Under the pieces are notes generated by a model. It searched no databases and was not told the origin of the DNA. It saw only the letters and a program-made list of their open reading frames with translations. Shown piece after piece: positions 1 through 3,950 of a stretch of 5,576 nt of DNA. Positions within the stretch are counted from its first letter, which is position 1. Each line of letters begins with the position of its first letter. The DNA is from Hadesarchaea archaeon DG-33 (GTDB lineage: Archaea > Hadarchaeota > Hadarchaeia > Hadarchaeales > Hadarchaeaceae). A program made the translations under genes and the position numbers. Location: assembly GCA_001515185.1 (NCBI GenBank), contig LQHI01000071.1, positions 1-5,576 on the forward strand, in the 5' to 3' direction.

Positions 1-366
1 GTTTGAACGGCGTGTGGGGCAGCCTGAAACTTTCCACGACCTCGCCCATGCGCATGAAGTCCCTGAAGAACCGGCGCAACGCGATTATCAGGTTTGCCCG
101 CGTTCGCTCGCGCTTCTCCTTAAACCCTGCGAGATAGTTTCGGATGTCGACATCCGTGATCTCGCCGGGGCCTTTCTTAACTGATTTAAAGAAGCGCCTA
201 ATTTTCTGCGCGTGCCCCTTAACCGTATTCTCACGTAATTGTAGGTCAACTTCGCAGAACTGTTTAAAGGAGGCGAGCAACCCGTCCACATCTAAGGGCG
301 ATAGGTGGGTTTGGAGAACCTGTGGTCCTTTGGGCCTCAGGGGTTCGAATCCCCTCCCCGGCGCCA
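1..366. mobile_element. Terminal part of an integrated genetic element, next to the rps13 operon
   Basis: The integrase N-terminus plus the tRNA-Ser 3' fragment mark the host-element junction. The element lies to the left because the integrase runs that way, and the host resumes right after the CCA at 366 with the S13 operon promoter. Element size and cargo are outside the window. It could be a virus, a plasmid or a decayed remnant. Confidence 0.6.
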
Positions 367-367
367 C
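1..367 (-). CDS. Archaeal tyrosine recombinase (integrase), N-terminal part, cut by window edge
   Basis: An open frame of 122 codons runs leftward off the window. I place the start at a GTG (365-367) because the frame is closed by TAA a few codons upstream; a second in-frame GTG at 287-289 is possible. Residues about 28-105 look like the SAM-like core-binding domain of archaeal phage-type integrases: an early helix (LLASFKQFCEVDLQLRENTV), then DVDIRNYLAGFKEK, then RRFFRDFMRMGEVVESFRLP. The last stretch resembles the linker before the catalytic domain of archaeal integrases (from memory). The catalytic R-H-R-Y residues lie outside the window, so activity cannot be judged. The first ~20 residues (VAPGRGFEPLRPKGP) are antisense translation of the tRNA-Ser 3' half, as expected when the attachment site lies within the int gene (SSV-like arrangement). 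It probably integrates and excises the element to its left. Confidence 0.8.
   Translation of the reverse strand, partial: MAPGRGFEPLRPKGPQVLQTHLSPLDVDGLLASFKQFCEVDLQLRENTVKGHAQKIRRFFKSVKKGPGEITDVDIRNYLAGFKEKRERTRANLIIALRRFFRDFMRMGEVVESFRLPHTPFK
306..366 (+). other. 3' half of tRNA-Ser(GGA): presumed integration (att) site
   Basis: The segment folds as the last two thirds of a class II tRNA. It has an anticodon stem 306-310/318-322 (two wobble pairs), a 7-nt loop with anticodon GGA at 313-315, a 5-bp variable arm GGTCC/GGGCC (324-328/332-336), and a T arm AGGGG-TTCGAAT-CCCCT (339-355). The 3' acceptor strand CCCCGGC (356-362), discriminator G (363, usual for tRNA-Ser) and an encoded CCA (364-366) follow. 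No matching 5' acceptor strand with a D arm lies upstream, so the gene is incomplete. A 3' tRNA fragment covered antisense by an integrase frame is the standard trace of tRNA-targeted integration: the intact tRNA should sit at the far, left end of the element. The exact crossover boundary within or near the anticodon loop cannot be fixed here. Confidence 0.8.
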
Positions 368-376
368 CTTTCGAAC

Positions 377-405
377 GTTTTAATAAGACCCTTAACGAAT
401 TTAAG
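377..405 (+). promoter_or_regulatory. Candidate promoter region of the rps13 operon
   Basis: Two AT-rich TATA-like stretches lie here: TTTTAATAA (378-386) and AATTTAA (398-404). With the usual archaeal distance of about 25 bases, the first predicts a start near 408 (short leader) and the second a start near 427, which would make the S13 mRNA almost leaderless. The first stretch also reads as TTATTAAAA on the minus strand and could serve the integrase. Confidence 0.45.
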
Positions 406-427
406 AAAGACCTAGTTGGCGATTCGA

Positions 428-976
428 ATGCCAGAAGAATTCAAGCATATCGTGCGGCTCGCGGGGAAGGATCTGACTGGCGGGAAGCAGGTCCAGCTAG
501 CGCTAGCTGACCTGAATGGCGTGAGTTCGAACTCTGCCCGAGCTGTTGCGTATGTCGCAGATATCGACCCATTCACGAAGCTTGGCAACTTGAACAAAGA
601 GCAGGTGGAACGCCTCGAGCAAGTCTTAAAAAACCCGGCCGAGCACGGGATCCCGAGCTGGATGTTCAACCGGAGAAAGGATTACGATACTGGCAAGGAC
701 CTTCATATCTTGGGCGCGGATTTGGCGATGGTGGTGCGCACTGACATCGGGCGCGAGCGTAGAGTTCGAAGTCGTCGAGGCATTAGACATGAGCTTGGTC
801 TGTCCGTGCGAGGGCAGCGAACGCGCACCACTGGCCGCAAGGGTCTAGTCGTGGGGGTGAAGCGCAAGGAAATTCGCATACGCGAAGAAGCCGCGAAAGT
901 CGGGAAGGGCAGGCGGGAGAAGAAAGAAGGGGTAACGAAAGAAGAGGAGAAGAAAGAAGGAGAGAAGAAAGAATGA
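428..976 (+). CDS. rps13: Small ribosomal subunit protein S13 (uS13), archaeal type with charged tail
   Basis: This 182-residue protein binds 16S rRNA in the head of the 30S subunit and forms intersubunit bridges. The start MPEEFKHIVRLAG matches archaeal S13, so I take ATG 428; an in-frame TTG at 416 would only add MAIR. Residues about 10-150 cover the S13 fold, with the basic signature RGQRTRTTGRKGLVVGVKRK at about 128-147, which contacts rRNA and tRNA. Archaeal S13 is typically around 150 residues, and the extra ~30 form a Lys/Glu tail with EKKEG repeats. No strong ribosome binding site precedes the ATG, fitting a leaderless or short-leader transcript. It is first gene of the operon, and its TGA overlaps the rps4 ATG (ATGA at 973-976), implying translational coupling. 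Confidence 0.96.
   Translation: MPEEFKHIVRLAGKDLTGGKQVQLALADLNGVSSNSARAVAYVADIDPFTKLGNLNKEQVERLEQVLKNPAEHGIPSWMFNRRKDYDTGKDLHILGADLAMVVRTDIGRERRVRSRRGIRHELGLSVRGQRTRTTGRKGLVVGVKRKEIRIREEAAKVGKGRREKKEGVTKEEEKKEGEKKE
917..973 (+). repeat. Purine-rich 14-bp repeats encoding the S13 tail
   Basis: The unit GAGAAGAAAGAAGG occurs at 917-930 and 947-960, and its first 12 bases again at 962-973. Offsets are 30 and 15 bases, so the frame is kept and each copy encodes (E/R)EKKEG-like residues. Bases 937-973 are all purine on this strand. The tract also contains the AAGGAG ribosome binding site of rps4, so the repeat serves coding and initiation at once. Replication slippage in units of 15 bases is the likely origin. 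Confidence 0.8.
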
Positions 977-1563
977 AGCGCCAGCGAAAGAAATATCGCA
1001 GGCCCCTACACCCTTGGGAAAAAGAGCGGTCGGACGCCGAGGACAAACTCCTCCGCCAATACGGGCTCCGTCGAAAGGAGGAGATATGGCGGATCCAGAC
1101 CCTACTTCGAAACTTCAGGCGGCAAGCTCGTCACCTGCTCGCTGCCTCGGGCACTCAAGCGGAACTCGAGACCAAACAGCTTCTGGCGCGTCTCCGTCGC
1201 CTTGGGCTCGTGGGCGAGGGTGCGACGTTGGATGACGTGCTCGGCTTGAACATCGAGAACCTGCTCGAGCGCCGCCTCCAAACGCTCATCCATCGCAAAG
1301 GTCTGGCTCGGACGCCGCAGCAGGCCCGACAGCTTGTGCTTCATGGCCATATAGCTATCGCAGGCAAACAAGTCAGCGTGCCGAGCTACTTGGTACCTCT
1401 CAAGGATGAGAATATGATAGGGTATGTGGAGGGTTCGTCTTTTAAGGTTCAACCACAACCCGAAGCCCCAGCGACCGAAACCGTTATTGAGGAGAAGGTG
1501 GAAACCCGACCCGAGGAGGCTGAGGGTGGGGCCGAAGCGCAACCTAAGGAGGAAACAGCATGA
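973..1563 (+). CDS. rps4: Small ribosomal subunit protein S4 (uS4), archaeal type
   Basis: A 196-residue primary 16S rRNA-binding protein of the 30S body. The basic start MKRQRKKYRRP and the block DKLLRQYGLRRKEEIWR (residues 24-40) are typical of archaeal and eukaryotic S4/S9e. The S4 RNA-binding domain spans about 100-150 (RRLQTLIHRKGLARTPQQAR, then LVLHGHIAIAGKQVSVPSYL). Residues from about 160 form an acidic tail rich in Glu and Pro, making it somewhat longer than the usual ~180 residues. The start ATG overlaps the S13 stop and is preceded by a GGAG-type site in the purine tract. The stop TGA (1561-1563) overlaps the rps11 ATG at 1560. Confidence 0.96.
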   Translation: MKRQRKKYRRPLHPWEKERSDAEDKLLRQYGLRRKEEIWRIQTLLRNFRRQARHLLAASGTQAELETKQLLARLRRLGLVGEGATLDDVLGLNIENLLERRLQTLIHRKGLARTPQQARQLVLHGHIAIAGKQVSVPSYLVPLKDENMIGYVEGSSFKVQPQPEAPATETVIEEKVETRPEEAEGGAEAQPKEETA

Positions 1564-1949
1564 CAGACGGGAAGTGGGGAGTCGCTCATATTTACTCATC
1601 GTTCAACAACACTATCATCCACATCACCGATCTCACCGGGGCCGAGACTGTGGCCCGCTGGTCGGGAGGCATGGTGGTCAAGGCCGATCGAGAGGAGTCC
1701 TCACCCTACGCGGCGATGCAGGCTGCGATGCGCGCGGCTGAGGAAGCGATGGAGAAGGGCTTCACGGGCATTCACATCAAAGTGCGTGCTCCGGGCGGGG
1801 GCGGTTCGAGGAGCCCTGGCCCCGGGGCGCAGGCGGCAATTCGAGCACTAGCGCGCGCGGGTTTAAGGATTGGGAGAATTGAGGACACCACGCCGACTCC
1901 ACACGATGGATGTCGACGACCTGGGGGGAGAAGAGGCCGCCGAGTATGA
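1560..1949 (+). CDS. rps11: Small ribosomal subunit protein S11 (uS11)
   Basis: A 129-residue, full-length, highly conserved protein of the 30S platform near the 3' end of 16S rRNA. Diagnostic blocks are GVAHIYSSFNNTIIHITDLTG (7-27), KADREESSPYAAMQAA (41-56), GGGGSRSPGPGAQAAIRALA (79-98) and the basic end TPTPHDGCRRPGGRRGRRV (111-129), including the family signature. The start overlaps the S4 stop (ATGA), and a strong AAGGAGG site sits just upstream (about 1546-1552). Only 10 bases separate its stop from rpoD, consistent with one polycistronic message for ribosome and RNA polymerase parts. Confidence 0.98.
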   Translation: MTDGKWGVAHIYSSFNNTIIHITDLTGAETVARWSGGMVVKADREESSPYAAMQAAMRAAEEAMEKGFTGIHIKVRAPGGGGSRSPGPGAQAAIRALARAGLRIGRIEDTTPTPHDGCRRPGGRRGRRV

Positions 1950-1959
1950 GGTGAAAAAA

Positions 1960-2748
1960 ATGGAAATCAAAATCCGGAAGCTAGAAGGTGACGAGATGGA
2001 GTTCGTGCTTTCTGGCGCTAACCCGGCCTTCGCGAACGCCCTCCGTCGGACCGCGCTGCGCGAAGTACCAGTGATGGCGATCGATGAAGTCGAGTTCAAA
2101 GTCAATGATTCGGCGATGTACGACGAGGTTCTCGCGCACCGACTCGCGTTAGTGCCACTTCGCACGCTCCTTAAAGGCTACAACCTGCCCGGTGAGTGCG
2201 GCTGTCGGGAAGGGCGCTGCCCGAAGTGCAGCGTGTCCCTGACGCTTAAGCGCGAGGGCCCCGTGACAGCACTTAGTGGCGATCTGAAGTCGACCGATGA
2301 AGAGGTCGTGCCGGTGAGCGGCTCGGTCCCGATTATCAAGCTCGAAAAGGGGCAGCACCTCGAGCTGACCGCCATCGCGCGCTTGGGATTTGGCAAGGAG
2401 CACGCGAAATGGCAATCTGGAGTGGTCGCGTACAAGTACATGCCAGTGTTCGAGCTTGACGAAAAAGCGTGCGACAGTTGCGGTGCCTGTGTCAATGCCT
2501 GCCCGGTGAAAATCATCGAGCTCGCCGGGAAAAAACCGAAAATTAGCGATATAATGCTATGCACTATATGCAAAGCCTGCGCCGAAGTCTGCCCGCCCAA
2601 GGCAATCCGAATAGGAAGCGACCCTACGAAGTTCATCTTCCACATCGAGTCGGCCGGAGGCATGCCCCCCGAACAGATCATCCTTAAGGCAATGGGGGTC
2701 CTTGAGGACAAGCTCAATGAATTTTCGAAGCAAGTGAAGAAACTCTAA
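1960..2748 (+). CDS. rpoD: DNA-directed RNA polymerase subunit D (Rpo3) with two Fe-S cluster motifs
   Basis: This 262-residue subunit is the archaeal counterpart of eukaryotic Rpb3 and one arm of bacterial alpha; it pairs with subunit L and nucleates polymerase assembly. I choose ATG 1960 because it gives the family start MEIKIRKLEG and has GAGGTG (1948-1953) six bases upstream; an upstream in-frame TTG at 1870 would overlap rps11. The dimerisation domain is at the N-terminus (NPAFANALRR, 21-30) and the insert domain follows. A zinc-type loop has Cys 80, 82, 87 and 90. A ferredoxin-like insertion carries two complete CxxCxxCxxxCP sets (Cys 171/174/177/181 and 201/204/207/211), enough for two 4Fe-4S clusters. 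The dimerisation fold resumes at about 223-262 (FIFHIESAGGMPPEQIILKA). This is the Methanosarcina-like two-cluster class. Confidence 0.97.
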   Translation: MEIKIRKLEGDEMEFVLSGANPAFANALRRTALREVPVMAIDEVEFKVNDSAMYDEVLAHRLALVPLRTLLKGYNLPGECGCREGRCPKCSVSLTLKREGPVTALSGDLKSTDEEVVPVSGSVPIIKLEKGQHLELTAIARLGFGKEHAKWQSGVVAYKYMPVFELDEKACDSCGACVNACPVKIIELAGKKPKISDIMLCTICKACAEVCPPKAIRIGSDPTKFIFHIESAGGMPPEQIILKAMGVLEDKLNEFSKQVKKL

Positions 2749-2751
2749 GAA

Positions 2752-2760
2752 GATTAAAAC
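2752..2760 (+). promoter_or_regulatory. Candidate TATA box for tRNA-Leu
   Basis: GATTAAAAC lies about 30 bases upstream of the tRNA 5' end at 2787, the right spacing for an archaeal TATA element. The gap between rpoD and the tRNA is only 38 bases, so read-through from the ribosomal operon is an alternative. Confidence 0.4.
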
Positions 2761-2786
2761 CTACACAGCACATAATTTTGCTTGGC

Positions 2787-2893
2787 GCGGGGGTGGCCGA
2801 GTCAGGTCAAAGGTCTAACGACCGACTAAAGGTGCCAGCTTGAGGGGCTGGTCCCGTAGGGGTTCGCGGGTTCAAATCCCGTCCCCCGCACCA
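2787..2893 (+). tRNA. tRNA-Leu(GAG) with a 19-nt D-arm intron
   Basis: The acceptor stem is GCGGGGG (2787-2793) with CCCCCGC (2883-2889), discriminator A (2890) and encoded CCA (2891-2893). The anticodon stem is CCAGC/GCTGG (2835-2839/2847-2851) around a 7-nt loop with anticodon GAG at 2842-2844. A short variable arm CCC-GTA-GGG follows, then T arm GCGGG-TTCAAAT-CCCGT (2866-2882). It reads CUC and CUU codons. The gene is 107 nt, 19 more than a standard tRNA-Leu with CCA. Removing 2811-2829 restores a normal D arm (GCC 2796-2798 facing GGT 2831-2833, with G26 at 2834). A class II variable arm and discriminator A agree with leucine. Confidence 0.93.
2811..2829 (+). other. Non-canonical tRNA intron with bulge-helix-bulge splice motif
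   Basis: The interruption folds as a full archaeal splice motif. The central 4-bp helix is GGTC (2805-2808) with GACT (2824-2827), one G-U pair. Two 3-nt bulges are AAA (2809-2811) and AAA (2828-2830). The inner 4-bp helix is GGTC/GACC (2812-2815/2820-2823) closed by loop TAAC. Cutting each bulge after its second A removes 19 nt and leaves a standard D arm, with the junction near tRNA positions 21/22. A direct AAAGGT repeat at the two edges allows other registers, but only this one gives the symmetrical 3-4-3 motif. Confidence 0.82.
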
Positions 2894-2912
2894 ACGTTAA
2901 TCGGGCTTAGCT

Positions 2913-3185
2913 CTACTCTTGAGAACGCTCGGCTTCCAATCCCTTAACTAATTTTAGTACCTTTCTACCCTTCTCAGTCAGCCTGTAGATTCGACCAACC
3001 TTCTCACTTGGAGTCAGACACGTCACAAGTTTCTTCACTTCAAGTTCGCCCAAGGCTCGACTGATATGCGAGAGGTGGATCTTGAGCTCATCGGAGAGCT
3101 GGGTTGGGGTCTTCGGAGACTCAAGGACTAGGAAAACCCTCCGCCGGTTCTTCCCCCGAATAACGTAGCTACATTCTCCCCACAT
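2913..3185 (-). CDS. Small archaeal winged helix-turn-helix transcription regulator
   Basis: A 90-residue protein, essentially one DNA-binding domain of ArsR/MarR-like winged-helix type. The order is YVIRGKNRRRVFLVLESPKT (helix 1, residues 7-26), TPTQLSDELKIHLSHISRAL (helices 2-3 with the recognition helix at about 37-46), LGELEVKKLV, and then the wing TPSEKVGRIYRLTEKGRKVL (58-77). This sequence pattern recurs in many archaeal stand-alone regulators (recognised from memory). No ligand-binding or metal-binding residues are evident. ATG 3185 lies about 26 bases from a TATA box, so the message is probably leaderless. It is transcribed away from the small-gene/nuclease cassette and ends 20 bases from the tRNA-Leu. 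Its position makes it a candidate regulator of itself and that cassette through the repeats at 3220-3240. Confidence 0.85.
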   Translation of the reverse strand: MWGECSYVIRGKNRRRVFLVLESPKTPTQLSDELKIHLSHISRALGELEVKKLVTCLTPSEKVGRIYRLTEKGRKVLKLVKGLEAERSQE

Positions 3186-3205
3186 AGTTGGTTGATGGGA
3201 ATCTA

Positions 3206-3215
3206 GTTTATAAGC
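3206..3215 (-). promoter_or_regulatory. TATA box of the winged-helix gene, possibly shared in both directions
   Basis: On the minus strand this reads GCTTATAAAC, a good archaeal TATA element, centred about 26 bases before the ATG at 3185, which predicts a leaderless message. The core is nearly symmetrical (TTTATAAG on the plus strand), so it could also drive rightward transcription starting near 3235-3240, just ahead of the ribosome binding site at 3246. Confidence 0.65.
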
Positions 3216-3219
3216 AATC

Positions 3220-3240
3220 TATTACCAAAGTATTACCAAA
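3220..3240. promoter_or_regulatory. Tandem TATTACCAAA repeat, candidate operator
   Basis: TATTACCAAA occurs perfectly at 3220-3229 and 3231-3240, a period of 11 bases or about one helical turn. It lies between the divergent starts of the regulator (3185) and the rightward cassette (3258), next to the TATA box at 3207-3214. Placement and phasing fit side-by-side binding of a small regulator, most simply the adjacent winged-helix protein. That pairing is inferred. Confidence 0.5.
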
Positions 3241-3257
3241 TATATGGAGGTGAAAAC

Positions 3258-3350
3258 GTGTTAAAATCTTTTGCTCATGCCAATACATTACCTCGACCAC
3301 AGCTGGAGGATGTAAGTTCGTTGGTCCCTTCAAGGAGGAGGAGAGTATGA
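3258..3350 (+). CDS. Very small gene (30 aa), unknown; first in the nuclease cassette
   Basis: The frame starts at GTG 3258 and encodes 30 residues (MLKSFAHANTLPRPQLEDVS, then SLVPSRRRRV). I keep it because a near-perfect ribosome binding site, GGAGGTGA (3246-3253), lies four bases before the start, and its TGA (3348-3350) overlaps the next ATG (3347) in an ATGA junction. I recognise no domain. The basic end RRRRV partly reflects the ribosome binding site of the next gene. It could be a leader peptide that couples translation rather than a working protein. Confidence 0.45.
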   Translation: MLKSFAHANTLPRPQLEDVSSLVPSRRRRV

Positions 3351-3499
3351 TTTCTAGGTCTGCCCGGGACATCAGGATAATTTCAAAACTGCTGCGCAGG
3401 CTCGTGCGCTGCCCCCACTGTGGCCGGGAGGCGTGGGTGACGGCGACGAAGGAGGAGCGGGCCGAGGTGCACAAAATTGCTGTCGGGCGGGATGTTTGA
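3347..3499 (+). CDS. Small protein (50 aa) with one CPHC motif, unknown
   Basis: The ATG at 3347 follows a strong AAGGAGGAGGAG site. The 50-residue product has a basic N-terminal helix (RDIRIISKLLRRLV, about 8-21), a CPHCGREA knuckle (Cys 22 and 25) and a C-terminal charged helix (TKEERAEVHKIAVGRDV). One CxxC pair is half a zinc site, so metal binding would need His 42 or dimerisation; this is not certain. Its stop overlaps the putative TTG of the following nuclease-like gene, and its start overlaps the preceding frame, implying coupled expression. By position it is a candidate antitoxin or partner for that gene, but no known antitoxin family is recognised. Confidence 0.6.
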   Translation: MISRSARDIRIISKLLRRLVRCPHCGREAWVTATKEERAEVHKIAVGRDV

Positions 3500-3876
3500 T
3501 CCTGTTGGGGGCGTCAAAATTTCCCCGTTATAAAGAACCTCCACTCAAAACCTGGGCGGGTGACTTGAAGTCGATAAAATCTGTCTTTGGGAAAGATGTC
3601 GTCCTGGATTCATCGACCGTCAAACAGATTTTGAGAGGGCACCCAGAAATGGCGAAACTGCGGGACCTGAAGGAGAGCATCTCGCTCGCAGTTGCCTGCC
3701 CGGACTTTGTCTTCAGGGGGAGGTACGGGGAAAACATCGCCGCGAGGAAAATAGAAGCTGGAGCCTTCGAGGGCAGGTGGATGATGGTGCCCTACGAAGA
3801 AGGCGGCAGGGTGAAGACGGCGTTTATAGTTTCGAGTGTCGAGAATATCAAGAAGGTCGTGCTATGGAAGCGGTGA
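3496..3876 (+). CDS. BECR-fold (RelE/barnase/PBECR-like) nuclease candidate
   Basis: About 126 residues from TTG 3496, which overlaps the upstream stop (TTGA). A GTG at 3433 in the same frame would add a low-complexity stretch that is just the other frame of the 50-aa gene, so I reject it; a second TTG at 3505 is possible. The pattern resembles compact RNases of the barnase/EndoU/colicin/RelE type: FGKDVVLDSSTVKQILRGHP with His 49 after a helix, then LACPDF-like AVACPDFVFRGRYGENIAAR (65-84) with Arg 84, then a strand WMMVPYEEGGRVKTAFIV with Lys 107-Thr 108. His, Arg and Lys/Thr fit the family's catalytic pattern, but this is recognition from memory. It would cut RNA, as a toxin or host-defence effector. 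No signal peptide or membrane segment is seen. A DUF2283-like remnant follows. Confidence 0.6.
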   Translation: MILLGASKFPRYKEPPLKTWAGDLKSIKSVFGKDVVLDSSTVKQILRGHPEMAKLRDLKESISLAVACPDFVFRGRYGENIAARKIEAGAFEGRWMMVPYEEGGRVKTAFIVSSVENIKKVVLWKR

Positions 3877-3943
3877 TAAAAAAGTGCAAGACATTGACAT
3901 CTTCTATGATGCCGTTAACTTGCCATTCATTTTTGAAATTTAA
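3864..3943 (+). pseudogene. Frameshifted, truncated start of a DUF2283-like gene
   Basis: From ATG 3864, which overlaps the end of the nuclease gene, the product begins MEAVIKK. At the run of six A (3878-3883) the sensible frame shifts by -1 and continues VQDIDIFYDAVN, then LPFIFEI and TAA at 3941-3943. The joined sequence resembles the N-terminus of small DUF2283 proteins, which from memory often follow DUF4258/BECR-type genes. After about 19 residues the similarity is lost, so the rest of the gene is gone. The shift sits on A AAA AAG in the correct phase, so ribosomal slippage could also bridge it. Decay is the simpler reading. Confidence 0.4.
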
Positions 3944-3950
3944 CTTTCTA

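Noticed and set aside
164..366. Complete tRNA-Ser using GCCGGGG at 164-170 as its 5' acceptor strand with a long intron
   Set aside because: The bases after 170 do not form a D arm or carry the usual T at position 8, and the stretch is well explained as integrase coding sequence on the minus strand.
416..427. Upstream TTG start for S13
   Set aside because: It adds only MAIR before the conserved MPEEFKHIVR start, and has no ribosome binding site advantage.
1102..1599. Minus-strand frame of about 165 codons across rps4
   Set aside because: It is the antisense shadow of a conserved ribosomal gene in GC-rich DNA and resembles nothing known.
1870..1959. Upstream TTG start for RpoD
   Set aside because: It would overlap rps11 by 80 bases and adds residues unlike RpoD; ATG 1960 has a well-spaced GAGGTG.
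2787..2893. tRNA-Leu as a pseudogene caused by a 19-bp tandem duplication at AAAGGT
   Set aside because: The repeat is only six bases long, while the insert forms two 4-bp helices with two 3-nt bulges at the correct splice positions, which favours an intron.
3433..3495. Earlier GTG start for the nuclease-like gene
   Set aside because: The added residues are low-complexity Gly/Cys/Arg that mirror the 50-aa gene in another frame, and the purine-rich site is too close to the GTG.
3777..3863. ATG start at 3777 for the frame containing the FGE remnant
   Set aside because: It lies inside the nuclease-like gene in another frame and gives arbitrary sequence; no single intact gene fits this frame.
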